DNA from: Salipiger pentaromativorans
GTDB taxonomy: Bacteria > Pseudomonadota > Alphaproteobacteria > Rhodobacterales > Rhodobacteraceae
Reading direction: 5' to 3'
DNA length: 64,000 nucleotides
Assembly: GCF_024721115.1 (NCBI RefSeq)
Contig: NZ_JAMDHK010000001.1
Span: 204,061-268,060, forward strand
In this document: positions 44,785 through 53,113 of the stretch, piece by piece
How the letters are laid out: each line of letters begins with the position of its first letter
How positions within the stretch are numbered: position 1 is the first letter of the stretch
Made by a program: the position numbers and the translations under genes
The notes under the pieces: generated by a model
Databases searched by the model: none
What the model saw: only the letters and a program-made list of their open reading frames with translations
What the model was told of the DNA's origin: nothing

Positions 44785-46137
44785 ATGGAACAGGAACTCG
44801 CCGCGCTGACTGAGCGGTTGGCTGCTCTGGAGAGCAGCACCGCGATGTCGGGCACGATCAATTCGGAAATCTTCTACTGGTGGTGTACGGCGCTGATGAT
44901 CGCCATCCACGCAGGTTTCCTGGCCTATGAAATGGGCGCCAGCCGCGTGAAGAACGTGCTGGCCTCGGGGATCAAGAACATCCTCGCCTTCGCCTTCATG
45001 GTGCCGACCTTCTATTTCTTCGGCTGGTACATCTACCTGTCCTTCTACAACGGCCTGCTGCCCGCCGAGGACGCCTCGGGCCTGCCGTGGGAGCTGTCGA
45101 TGGGGCCGAACCTCGCCGACAACGCCACCGGCATCTTCTGGGCCGCCTTCACGCTCTTTGCCGCCACCACCGCCTCGATCTTCTCGGGCGCGGTGATCGA
45201 GCGCATCCAGACCGCGGGCTTCCTGATCCTGGCGATCCTGCTGGGCTCGGTCGTGTGGATCCTGGGCGGCGCCTGGGGCTGGCACCCGACCGGCTGGCTG
45301 ACCGTCAAGTTCGGCTATCACGATGTGGGCGCCGCCGGCGTCGTGCACATGGTCGCGGGCTTCTTCGCGCTGGGGGTGCTGCTGAACCTCGGCCCGCGCG
45401 TGGGCAAGTTCAACGCGGACGGCAGCGCCAATGCGATCATGGCGCATAACGTGCCCTTCACCATCACCGGCCTGATGCTGATCATCGTGGGCTTCTTCGG
45501 CTTCCTCGGCGGCTGCATCATCTACATGCCCGGCGAACAGTGGATCAACATCTACGGCCAGCCGACCACCCTGTCCGCCTTTGCCTTCAACACCCTGATG
45601 GGCATGGCCGGCGGCATCATCGGCGCCTGGGTCAAGACCCGCGATCCGTTCTGGATGATGTCCGGCGCGCTGATCGGCATCTTCGCCGCGGCCTCGGGCC
45701 TCGATGTCTACTATCCGCCGGTGGCCTTCGCGCTCGGCACCTTCGGCGGCTTCGTCGTGCCGATGGTCGCCACCCAGCTCGAAAAGATGGGCATCGACGA
45801 CGCCGTGGGCGCCTTCCCGGTGCACGGTGTGGGCGGCCTGATCGGCGTGGTGTCCTGCGGGATCTTCGCCGCCGGCTATCCGAACGTCGATGGCATGCCG
45901 CCGGTCACCCTCTGGGGCCAGATCGTCGGCGCCGTGACCATGGCGGTGCTGGGCTTTGTGCCGGGCTATGTCGCCTCCTACATCCTGAAAGTGCTCGGCC
46001 TGCTGCGCGTGCCGGATCACATCCAGGAAAAGGGCCTCGACATCGTCAAGGTTCCGGTCGCGGCCTATCCCGAGAGCTACACCCCGGCTCCGGTCAACAC
46101 TGCAACCCCCGATGCCGCCGCTACCCCGGCCGAGTAA
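44785..46137 (+). CDS. amt: Ammonium transporter
   Basis: 450 residues. Amt/Rh channel with eleven or so spans that conducts NH4+/NH3. The pore twin histidines are H188 (GVVHMVAG) and H347 (AFPVHGVGG), the latter in the GVHGVGG-type motif. The first 20 residues are a short charged helix (MEQELAALTERLAALESS) ahead of the first span, not usual in AmtB, where a cleaved signal precedes it. The C-terminus ends in a Pro/Thr-rich tail. No glnK follows; instead a 54-residue membrane protein is 15 bases downstream. Confidence 0.95.
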   Translation: MEQELAALTERLAALESSTAMSGTINSEIFYWWCTALMIAIHAGFLAYEMGASRVKNVLASGIKNILAFAFMVPTFYFFGWYIYLSFYNGLLPAEDASGLPWELSMGPNLADNATGIFWAAFTLFAATTASIFSGAVIERIQTAGFLILAILLGSVVWILGGAWGWHPTGWLTVKFGYHDVGAAGVVHMVAGFFALGVLLNLGPRVGKFNADGSANAIMAHNVPFTITGLMLIIVGFFGFLGGCIIYMPGEQWINIYGQPTTLSAFAFNTLMGMAGGIIGAWVKTRDPFWMMSGALIGIFAAASGLDVYYPPVAFALGTFGGFVVPMVATQLEKMGIDDAVGAFPVHGVGGLIGVVSCGIFAAGYPNVDGMPPVTLWGQIVGAVTMAVLGFVPGYVASYILKVLGLLRVPDHIQEKGLDIVKVPVAAYPESYTPAPVNTATPDAAATPAE

Positions 46138-46152
46138 GAAAGGATCTTTCTC

Positions 46153-46317
46153 ATGAACACCTCTCCGATCGAAAGCTGGGACGGCGCCGAAGCCTATTTC
46201 ACCTTCGCCGACAAGCCGGCCATCATGATGCTGTTCCTGCTGATCGCCGTGGTGATCACCTTCGGCACGATCATCATCGCGGCGGTGCACGAAAAGCACG
46301 CCTACAACAATCACTGA
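46153..46317 (+). CDS. 54-residue single-span membrane protein next to amt
   Basis: ATG at 46153 opens 15 bases after the amt stop, with AAAGGA upstream at 46139-46144. The protein MNTSPIESWDGAEAYFTFAD is followed by one hydrophobic span (about 25-44, MMLFLLIAVVITFGTIIIAA) and a short basic end VHEKHAYNNH. Strong hairpin 24 bases after the stop ends the unit. I do not recognise it. Position and spacing suggest an accessory subunit or regulator of the ammonium channel, in the place where glnK often sits. Confidence 0.8.
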   Translation: MNTSPIESWDGAEAYFTFADKPAIMMLFLLIAVVITFGTIIIAAVHEKHAYNNH

Positions 46318-46340
46318 CGTCCCTTGGTCTGTGAAAAGGA

Positions 46341-46368
46341 AGGGGGCGGCCCATGCGGGCCGCCCCCT
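46341..46368. terminator. Terminator hairpin after the amt unit
   Basis: AGGGGGCGGCCC-ATGC-GGGCCGCCCCCT is a perfect 12-bp stem followed by TT. It lies between the convergent amt unit and the Crp/Fnr gene and may serve both. Confidence 0.75.
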
Positions 46369-46413
46369 TTCACTTGCGCCGAAGCGCCCGCTGGCCCGGG
46401 ATCGGACGGCGCT

Positions 46414-47118
46414 TTAGCCCAGCGTGAAGGCCCGCAGCGCCGCCGCGTCGCGCAACCCGATCCGCCCGTATCCAAGCGTGATCCAGCCTGCGGCCTCGAA
46501 CCGTTTCAGCACCGTGTTGACCGTGTGGCGCGAGGCATTGGCCATCTCGCTCAGCTCCGACTGGGTCACGCTTCCGTGCCAGAGCCGATCCGCCTCGGCC
46601 TCCTGCGCGCCGTTCTCCAGAATCCGCAGCAGAACCGAGGCGATGCGCAGATCCGCCTTGCGGATCAGCACTTCCGACAAGGCCCGCGCCATCAGCACCT
46701 GATTGTATTCCGACAGCGACAGGACCTCGCGCTGCGCATCGGGCCGGTCGCGGATCACCCGCTCGACCGCCGGCAGCGCGACGCTGGCCACCCGCGACGG
46801 CTCCATCGCGCGGAAGGCCAGATAGCGCGGCCGGCCCGAGGTCAGCGGCCCCTGCCCGAACCAGGCGCCCGGGCGGAAGATATGCACCAGCACCACCCCC
46901 GCCGCCTCGCTCTGGGTGTAGACGCCGAAACTGCCCTCGACGACACCGTAGATGCCGCCGGGACCGTCGCCGATGTGATGGGTATATTCGCCTTGGGCAA
47001 ACCGCTGGAGATGCGCCTCCCGCCGCAGCGCCTGCCGGAATCCTCCGGAGCGCTCGCCCAGCCAGCCCCGTTCGGCCACGGTCCATAGACTGGCCATCTC
47101 TGTCTCGATCAGTTTCAT
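46414..47118 (-). CDS. Crp/Fnr-family transcriptional regulator
   Basis: 234 residues from ATG at 47118 (a later ATG at 47097 is also possible). Residues about 20-140 form the cyclic-nucleotide-type beta barrel (FAQGEYTHHIGDGPGGIYGVVEGSFGVYTQSEAAGVVLVHIFRPGAWFGQGPL); the C-terminal HTH is VTQSELSEMANASRHTVNTVLKRFEAAGWITLGYGRIGLRD. Few Cys are seen, so it is not an FNR-type iron-sulfur sensor. A palindrome TGATGATC-CTC-GATCATCA lies 95 bases upstream in the divergent region and could be its own site. Confidence 0.9.
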   Translation of the reverse strand: MKLIETEMASLWTVAERGWLGERSGGFRQALRREAHLQRFAQGEYTHHIGDGPGGIYGVVEGSFGVYTQSEAAGVVLVHIFRPGAWFGQGPLTSGRPRYLAFRAMEPSRVASVALPAVERVIRDRPDAQREVLSLSEYNQVLMARALSEVLIRKADLRIASVLLRILENGAQEAEADRLWHGSVTQSELSEMANASRHTVNTVLKRFEAAGWITLGYGRIGLRDAAALRAFTLG

Positions 47119-47483
47119 GTCGCGAAAGGTCGTGAAAAGAGTGCTTAAATTCGTTCCGATTGTCGGCTTTTGAACAATCTTGCCGGGGAAGCGCAATAGA
47201 GAAGGCGCGGGGTTGATGATCCTCGATCATCACGGTTTCTGGTCTTCTCGGTAAAGGTTGAGCCCTCAGGCCACGCGCGGGCGCGTTCCCGCGCGTGGCC
47301 TGCTTGTATCCGCGCGCCTTCTCCGCTTTCGCATCACGCTTGCCCGTGAGCGCCGAAACCCCGCCTATTTCCTGACATTCCGCCGCTTTGCCCGCGTCGC
47401 TGCGCCGCAGAAACTTCACGTTCATCGCCTAGAGCCGATGCTGAAACACAGGATCGGACCGCGAATCAGCAGGAGCAACCGGG
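47119..47483. promoter_or_regulatory. Divergent region between the Crp/Fnr gene and fabI
   Basis: 365 bases with two clear structures: the palindrome at 47214-47232 (8-bp arms, CTC spacer) and a perfect 14-bp stem with a 6-base loop at 47268-47301 (AGGCCACGCGCGGG/CCCGCGCGTGGCCT). No gene is supported. A strong hairpin in a divergent promoter region is unusual and may be a leader or the end of a small RNA. Confidence 0.65.
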
Positions 47484-48248
47484 ATGTTTTCACTGGACGG
47501 GCAGAAGGCCCTTATCGTCGGAATCGCCAACGAGCACTCCATCGCCTGGGGCTGCGCCCGGGCGCTGCGCGCACAGGGGGCCGAGATCGCGGTCACCTAT
47601 CTCAACGACAAGGCCGAACGCTTTGTGCGCCCGCTCGCCGAAGAGCTGGGAGCCGAGATCATCCTGCCGCTGAATGTCAGCGAACCGGGCCAGCTCGACG
47701 CGGTATTTGCCGAGATCGAGTCGCGCTGGGGGCGGCTCGATACGCTGCTGCACTCCATCGCCTTCGCACCGATGGAAGATCTGCACGGGCGGGTCATCGA
47801 CAGCTCGGCCGAGGGGTTCACCCTGGCCATGGATGTCTCGGTGCATTCCTTCCTGCGCATGATCCGCCTTGCCGAACCGCTGATGCCGCAGGGCGGCACC
47901 TGCCTCACGGTGTCCTTTTCGGGCTCCATGCGGGTGGTGAAGAACTACAATATCATGGGCCCGGTGAAGGCGGCGCTGGAAAGCGCCGTGCGCTATGCCG
48001 CCGCCGAACTGGGCGAGAAGGGCATCTCGGTGCATGCGCTCTCGCCCGGCCCGCTCAAGACCCGCGCCGCCTCGGGGATCGGCCATTTCGACGATCTGCT
48101 GAACAGCGCCGCCGAGCGCGCGCCGATGCATGTGCTGGCCAGCATCGAAGATGTCGGCGCCATGGCCGCCTTTCTCGCCGCGCCCGAGGCCAGCCACCTC
48201 ACCGGCGGCATTCACGAGATCGACGGCGGCTATTCCATCACCGCCTGA
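47484..48248 (+). CDS. fabI: Enoyl-ACP reductase FabI-type protein
   Basis: 254 residues, FabI length. The NAD-binding start is ALIVGIANEHSIAWGCARALRAQG. The catalytic region reads SFSGSMRVVKNYNIMGPVKAALE: the substrate Tyr (Y155) and Lys (K162) of FabI are present, but the second Tyr of E. coli FabI (Y146) is Phe here (F145). ASGIGHFDDLL and the IHEIDGGYSITA end fit the family. Its neighbour acetate kinase suggests a paralogue tied to acyl-phosphate metabolism instead of the main fatty-acid enzyme; this is inference. Confidence 0.88.
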   Translation: MFSLDGQKALIVGIANEHSIAWGCARALRAQGAEIAVTYLNDKAERFVRPLAEELGAEIILPLNVSEPGQLDAVFAEIESRWGRLDTLLHSIAFAPMEDLHGRVIDSSAEGFTLAMDVSVHSFLRMIRLAEPLMPQGGTCLTVSFSGSMRVVKNYNIMGPVKAALESAVRYAAAELGEKGISVHALSPGPLKTRAASGIGHFDDLLNSAAERAPMHVLASIEDVGAMAAFLAAPEASHLTGGIHEIDGGYSITA

Positions 48249-48342
48249 TCCCGATGCCGGTTGTGCCCGCCCCGCGCGCTAGAGATAGTGCCCCGGGGAC
48301 GCGCACGCCCCTTCCGACCCCGAGACAAGAGCCAATCGCATC

Positions 48343-49533
48343 ATGACCACCACCTCCGTCGCCCTGACCCTCAACGCCGGCAGTTCCTCGCTCAAGTTCG
48401 GCCTCTTCTCGATCGAGAGCACGCCGGTGGAAATGGCGGTGGGGCTGATCGAATCCATCGGCAAGACACCCCGGCTCAAGGCCAGCTTCGGGCCTGGCAT
48501 GTCGCCGGTCAGCCGCGATCTCACCCCGGCCGAGGCCGCCGATCACAAATCGGCGCTGGCCACCGCGCTCACGGTGCTGCGCGAGCATTTTCCCGATGCC
48601 AGGGCCAGCGCGGTGGGCCACCGCGTGGTGCATGGCGGGCCGAGCTATGACAAGCCGATGGTGCTGACCCCCGAGGTCATGACCGAGCTGCGCCGGCTCT
48701 CGCCCTTTGCGCCGATCCACCAGCCGCACAACCTCGCCGGCATCGAGGCGGCGGTCGCGGCCTTTCCCGACGCGCTTCAGGTCGCCTGTTTCGATACCGC
48801 CTTCCACCGCACGCACCCCAAGGTGAACGATGTCTTCGCCCTGCCCCGCGAATATTACGACAAGGGTGTGCGGCGCTACGGGTTCCACGGGCTGAGCTAC
48901 GATTACATCTCGGGCGAGCTGAAGCGCATCGCGCCGCTGATCCACGACGGCCGGGTGATCGTCGCGCATCTGGGCAACGGTGCCTCCATGTGCGGGATGA
49001 TCGGCGGGCGCTCGGTGGCCTCGACCATGGGCTTCACCGCGCTCGACGGGCTGCCGATGGGCACACGTACCGGCCAGATCGACCCGGGCGTGATCTTTTA
49101 CATGGTGCAGCAGGAGGGCATGAGCATCGACGAGGTGCGCCAGCTCTTCTATTCGAAATCCGGTCTGCTGGGCCTCTCGGGCCTGTCGAACGACATGCGC
49201 GCGCTCGAGGCCGCCGGCACCGTCGAGGCCAATGAGGCCATCGACTATTTCGTCTTCCGCATCCGCCGCGAGCTGGGCGGTCTGGCCGCAGCCCTCGGCG
49301 GGCTCGACGCGCTGGTGTTCTGCGGCGGCATCGGCGAAAACTCGCGGCTGATCCGCGAACGGGTCTGCGAAGGCATGGGCTGGATCGGGCTCGAGCTCGA
49401 CCGCGAGCGCAACGGACGCAACGACACGGTGATCTCGACCGGGATGAGCCGCGCGCGGGTCATGGTGGTGCCCACCAACGAAGAGCTGGTCATCGCCCGC
49501 GCCGCCAAGCATTTCCTCGACACGCGGGACTGA
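48343..49533 (+). CDS. ackA: Acetate/propionate kinase
   Basis: 396 residues, the usual AckA length. ASKHA-fold sugar/acetate kinase: LTLNAGSSSLKFGLFS at the N-terminus, VGHRVVHGGPSYDKP, AFHRTHP, RRYGFHGLSY, VIVAHLGNGASMCGMIGGRSVASTMGFTALDGLPMGTRTGQIDPGV and LVFCGGIGENSRLIRERVCEGMGWIG. It interconverts acetate and acetyl phosphate with ATP. It follows the fabI gene by 94 bases. A phosphotransacetylase, the usual partner, is absent from the window. Confidence 0.95.
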   Translation: MTTTSVALTLNAGSSSLKFGLFSIESTPVEMAVGLIESIGKTPRLKASFGPGMSPVSRDLTPAEAADHKSALATALTVLREHFPDARASAVGHRVVHGGPSYDKPMVLTPEVMTELRRLSPFAPIHQPHNLAGIEAAVAAFPDALQVACFDTAFHRTHPKVNDVFALPREYYDKGVRRYGFHGLSYDYISGELKRIAPLIHDGRVIVAHLGNGASMCGMIGGRSVASTMGFTALDGLPMGTRTGQIDPGVIFYMVQQEGMSIDEVRQLFYSKSGLLGLSGLSNDMRALEAAGTVEANEAIDYFVFRIRRELGGLAAALGGLDALVFCGGIGENSRLIRERVCEGMGWIGLELDRERNGRNDTVISTGMSRARVMVVPTNEELVIARAAKHFLDTRD

Positions 49534-49706
49534 CGGGCGGGCGGCGCATGGATGCGTATTCCCGAACGTAAGGAATCCCTGACTCGGCCCGGAAAGGGGA
49601 ATGATGCTAAAGATTTCCCACCGGGTCCGTGAGACGCTCGGCACCGTTTCCAGGATAGATCGGAGGCGGAACAAACCGCATAGCTGCATCCTTTTTTCAG
49701 CACGCA

Positions 49707-49740
49707 CCGGGGGGCGGGCCAAGTGCCGCCTCCCGGCTTT
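49707..49740 (+). terminator. Intrinsic terminator 170 bases after ackA
   Basis: CCGGGGGGCGG pairs with CCGCCTCCCGG (one mismatch) followed by CTTTT. It may end the fabI-ackA transcript or a small RNA in the 170-base gap; I cannot tell which. Confidence 0.7.
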
Positions 49741-49804
49741 TGCGTGGGGTGACGGCGCGGAACTCCGCTGCTAGGATGCGGAAACGCAACGGGAAAGTGT
49801 TTTC

Positions 49805-50323
49805 ATGGCGACTTACGAATACAAGGTTGTTCCCGCCCCCGCCAAGGGCGAGAAGACGCGCGGCGTCAAAGGGCCCGAGGGGCGCTTCGCTTTTGCCATC
49901 GAAAGGCTGATGAACGAGATGGCGGCGGAGGGCTGGGAATACCAGCGCGCCGAAACGCTGCCCAGCGAGGAACGCAGCGGGCTGACCTCCAGCCAGACGG
50001 TCTGGCGCAACCTGCTGGTGTTCCGCCGCCCGCGCGGCGCCGAGACGGCAGAGCCCCCCGACACGCTCGAAGGCCGCCGTCTGGCCGCCGCGCCCGATCT
50101 CGTCGAGGAGGATGACGAGACCGAGGCGCCCGGCAGCGCCGCCCCCGAAGCGGCGCCCGCCATGACCCCGGGCGAGGAGGCCGAGAACGACGCGGCGCCG
50201 ATGCGCCTGGGCGCCCCGATCACAAGCGACAACGGGGTAGAGGACACGCTTTCGCTCGACGGGCCCAGCAGCATCCTCGCCGACCGCGCGGCGCGTCTGC
50301 GGCAGAGTTCCGCGGCCGAATAA
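49805..50323 (+). CDS. DUF4177-domain protein with acidic tail
   Basis: 172 residues. The N-terminal part (TYEYKVVPAPAKGEKTRGVKGPEGRFAFAIERLMNEMAAEGWEYQRAETLPSEERSGLTSSQTVWRNLLVFRRP) is the DUF4177 fold, a small beta-rich domain of unknown function that often contains a conserved GW-Y-Y motif. The C-terminal half is a low-complexity Ala/Glu/Pro-rich stretch without structure. It is transcribed alone. Function unknown. Confidence 0.85.
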   Translation: MATYEYKVVPAPAKGEKTRGVKGPEGRFAFAIERLMNEMAAEGWEYQRAETLPSEERSGLTSSQTVWRNLLVFRRPRGAETAEPPDTLEGRRLAAAPDLVEEDDETEAPGSAAPEAAPAMTPGEEAENDAAPMRLGAPITSDNGVEDTLSLDGPSSILADRAARLRQSSAAE

Positions 50324-50462
50324 CCGCCCCGCCGCCTCGGCACGGCGCCCCGCGCCGCCGCAAAGGTTTCAACCTCTCGCGCAATCGTGCATGGCCGTTG
50401 GCTGGACGCAGCGGGGCCGGAGGCGCATCCTTCTGCAACACCGATACAGGAGGAGGACCACC

Positions 50463-50939
50463 ATGACCCGCCGAGGTTTCCTCGCCGCCAGCGCCGCGGC
50501 GCTGGGTCTGGGCCCCGTTCTGGGCCCCGCACAGGCCAATGCCGCCGAACGGTTCGAGATCACCCGCAGCGAAGCCCAGTGGCGCGCGATGCTCAGCGAT
50601 CTGGAATACCGCGTGATGCGCGAGGAAGGCACCGAGCGCGCCTTCACCTCGCCGCTGAACGACGAGAAACGCGCGGGCACCTTCCTGTGCCGGGGCTGCG
50701 ACCTGCCGCTCTACGCCTCCGATACCAAGTTCGACAGCGGCACCGGCTGGCCCTCGTTCTACCAGGCGCTGCCCCGTGCCATCGCCACCAAGCCCGACCG
50801 CAAGCTCTTTGTCACCCGCACCGAATGCCACTGCCGGCGCTGCGGGTCGCATCTGGGCCATATCTTCGACGACGGCCCCGCCCCCACGGGCAAGCGCCAC
50901 TGCATCAACGGCGTGTCGCTGCGGTTCCGCCCGGCCTGA
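50463..50939 (+). CDS. msrB: Tat-exported peptide-methionine (R)-S-oxide reductase
   Basis: 158 residues from ATG at 50463 after GGAGGAGG. RRGFLAASAAALGLGPVLGPAQANA is a twin-arginine signal, so this MsrB acts in the periplasm. Zinc is held by C76/C79 and C124/C127 (CRGCD and CHCRRCGSHLGH), and C147 (RHCINGVSLRF) is catalytic; SGTGWPSFY is the signature. It repairs oxidised methionine in exported proteins, a job MsrPQ does in many bacteria. Confidence 0.93.
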   Translation: MTRRGFLAASAAALGLGPVLGPAQANAAERFEITRSEAQWRAMLSDLEYRVMREEGTERAFTSPLNDEKRAGTFLCRGCDLPLYASDTKFDSGTGWPSFYQALPRAIATKPDRKLFVTRTECHCRRCGSHLGHIFDDGPAPTGKRHCINGVSLRFRPA

Positions 50940-51252
50940 CACGACCGGCACCTCAAGGAAAACACCAAGGAAAACGCCGCCCCAAAAACACGAAGACCTG
51001 TGCGCCCAGGGGATTGGCGCACAGGTCCGTTCGGTCCGTGAGTGCCCGGAGCAGGGAGCCCGGAAACGTCGCGACGTGACAAGCACGCCGTAACCTCACG
51101 CTAGCACAACCCAAACGGGTATGTCTATCGCCAGAAATGCGTAGGAAGAGAGATTCTTCAAGAATTTCCGAAAAGATCCCAATATTGTGGCAAAGCCGGA
51201 AACAGCCCTTCCGGAAGCCCGCTGCCCGAGGCCCCCTGCCCCCCGCCGCATG
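50940..51252. other. Intergenic stretch with a strong hairpin
   Basis: 313 bases between msrB and the SDR gene. The only clear structure is GACCTGTGCGCC...GGCGCACAGGTC (50995-51027), a 12-bp stem 55 bases after msrB, with no T-run. The remainder holds nothing I can assign. Confidence 0.6.
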
Positions 51253-52026
51253 TCACCGCAAATAGCTGCCGCCGTTCACATCCAGCGTCGCCCCGTTGAG
51301 CGAAACTTGCGCGTCGCGCAAGGTAAAGGCGACAAGATCGGCCAGCTCTTCCGGCGTCACCATCTCGCCCGTCGGGATGTCACCGACCGCCGCCGCGCGC
51401 CCGTGCGCCGCGACAAAGCTCTCGGCCATCTCGGTCCGGACAAAGCCCGGCGCGATGGCCACCGCCGTCACCCCGTCCTTGCCGAAATTCCGCGCGATGG
51501 ATTTCGTCAGATTGATCAGCCCGGCCTTGGACGCCCCGTAGGGCATGTGATCCTCGGTATAGCCGCGCTGCCCGGCACGGCTGGCGATATTGACGATCCG
51601 CCCGCCGCCCGCGTCCCGGAAATGCCGGATCGCGAGACGGCACAAATCCGCCGGCGCCAGCAGGTTGACCCGCAGGTCGCTGTCCCAGGCGCTTTGCCAA
51701 AGCGCCAGATCGTCCCCGACCCGGGCCAGCCCCCGCACCCCGGCATTGTTGACCAGCGCATGAATCCGCCCGCAGCGCGCAACCGCCTCCTGCCAGAGCG
51801 CCGTCGCCCCCTCGGGCACCGAAAGATCCGCCTGCACCGGCGTGCCCGCGCCGCCGATCTCGGACAGCAGCGCCTCGGCGGCGGCGGCATTGCGCGCATA
51901 ATGGATCACCGGCATCCCGCCCAGCGCCGCGATCCGGCGCACGATCGCACCGCCGATGCCCCCCGACGCGCCGGTGACCAGCACCGTCTTCCCCTCCAGA
52001 GAGATCCCCGCGCGTTCCGGGCTCAT
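51253..52026 (-). CDS. SDR-family NAD(P) oxidoreductase
   Basis: 257 residues. Classical short-chain dehydrogenase: the cofactor motif is TGASGGIGGA (about 18-27), NNAGVRG follows, and catalysis is by the Ser in NIASRAGQ with YGASK (Y-x-x-x-K). Similar to FabG-like 3-oxoacyl reductases but not specific enough to name the substrate. It is convergent with msrB. Confidence 0.9.
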   Translation of the reverse strand: MSPERAGISLEGKTVLVTGASGGIGGAIVRRIAALGGMPVIHYARNAAAAEALLSEIGGAGTPVQADLSVPEGATALWQEAVARCGRIHALVNNAGVRGLARVGDDLALWQSAWDSDLRVNLLAPADLCRLAIRHFRDAGGGRIVNIASRAGQRGYTEDHMPYGASKAGLINLTKSIARNFGKDGVTAVAIAPGFVRTEMAESFVAAHGRAAAVGDIPTGEMVTPEELADLVAFTLRDAQVSLNGATLDVNGGSYLR

Positions 52027-52061
52027 CGTGTCACTCCCGCCGGGGCCGCGTCAGGCTGTGC

Positions 52062-52688
52062 CTATTTGAAATTGCGGCTGTCCTTGATCTGGTCCCAGGC
52101 CCAGACCACTTCCTGCAACTGCTCTTCCTGGCTACGGTCGCCGCCGTTCATATCGGGGTGCAGCACCTTGATCAGCGCCTTGTAGGCCTTGCGCACGTCG
52201 GCCTTGCTGGCGCTTTCCCGGACTTCCAGGATCTCGATGGCGCGCTTCTCGGTCGGCGGCAGGCGCCGCCCGCTCGCCTGGCCGTTGCGCCCGGGGTTGC
52301 GCGTGGCGTTTTCGCCCAGCACCTGATGCGGGTCCTCGATGCCCAGCCGCGCCCAGGCGCGGGCCTCGGGGTCGCGGTAATCCTTGGTCTTGCGCTCCCA
52401 GACCTTGTCCTCGGTCAATTGCGCATTCATCTCGGCTTCGGTCTTGCCGTGGAAGAAGTTCCACTGGTTGTTGTATTCGCGCACGTGGTCCTTGCAGAAC
52501 CAGAAATACTCGTCGAGCACATCCGGCGCCTTGGGCGCCCGGAATTTGCCCGGTTCCTCGCATCCGTCATGATCGCAGATGCGGGTTGATGTCTCCTGTT
52601 CGCCGGACATGCCGCGTCGTCCGCGCGGATTCTTCTTCTTCGAAGACTTCACCGACATATCGAAACCGAAGGGGTCATCTCTGCTCAT
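52062..52688 (-). CDS. J-domain (DnaJ-like) protein
   Basis: 208 residues from ATG at 52688. A J domain lies at the C-terminus (about 145-205): EKRAIEILEVRESASKADVRKAYKALIKVLHPDMNGGDRSQEEQLQEVVWAWDQI with the HPD motif, so it should stimulate an Hsp70 (DnaK). The N-terminal part contains CDHDGCEEPGKFRAPKAP and YFWFCKDHVREYNNQWNFF, a Cys-rich stretch that may bind metal; this layout is typical of an alphaproteobacterial DnaJ-like group. It is divergent from the bolA gene. Confidence 0.9.
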   Translation of the reverse strand: MSRDDPFGFDMSVKSSKKKNPRGRRGMSGEQETSTRICDHDGCEEPGKFRAPKAPDVLDEYFWFCKDHVREYNNQWNFFHGKTEAEMNAQLTEDKVWERKTKDYRDPEARAWARLGIEDPHQVLGENATRNPGRNGQASGRRLPPTEKRAIEILEVRESASKADVRKAYKALIKVLHPDMNGGDRSQEEQLQEVVWAWDQIKDSRNFK

Positions 52689-52762
52689 GGTCTCACCTTT
52701 TCGACTCGGACGAGGGAGTTTAGACAATCCTCAGTCAGTTTGAAGAGGGCAGGAGGCGAAAT

Positions 52763-53020
52763 TTGTCACGCTCGGCGGAAATCGAGACACGGCTGCGCGA
52801 GGCCTTTGCGCCGACCGAGCTGGTTGTGCGCAACGACAGCGACCGGCATGCGGGCCATGCCGGTCATGACGGCAGCGGAGAGAGCCATTTTCATGTGCAT
52901 CTCCGCACGGCGGCCTTTGCCGGCAAAAGCCGCATCGCGCGGCACCGCGCGGTTCACGCGGCGCTCGGTCCCGAGCTGGTGAGCGCGATCCACGCGCTGT
53001 CGCTGGATCTCGGCACCTGA
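52763..53020 (+). CDS. BolA-family protein
   Basis: 85 residues from a TTG start at 52763, chosen because AGGAGG lies six bases upstream (52751-52756). The BolA fold reads LREAFAPTELVVRNDSDRHAGHAGHDGSGESHFHVHLRTAAFAGKSRIARHRAVHAALGPEL, with the conserved His of SHFHVHL and RHRAVHAAL used in iron-sulfur partnering with monothiol glutaredoxins. The extra His-Gly stretch is slightly long. It is divergent from the J-domain gene. Confidence 0.92.
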   Translation: MSRSAEIETRLREAFAPTELVVRNDSDRHAGHAGHDGSGESHFHVHLRTAAFAGKSRIARHRAVHAALGPELVSAIHALSLDLGT

Positions 53021-53113
53021 TCTCAGGGGCCTTTACGTTGCGGCAAACCGCCCCGCCTTGCGGACGCGGCGCCTGTCGTTGTGCCCAGGAGCAATGGTCA
53101 CCTGATCGGCGGC

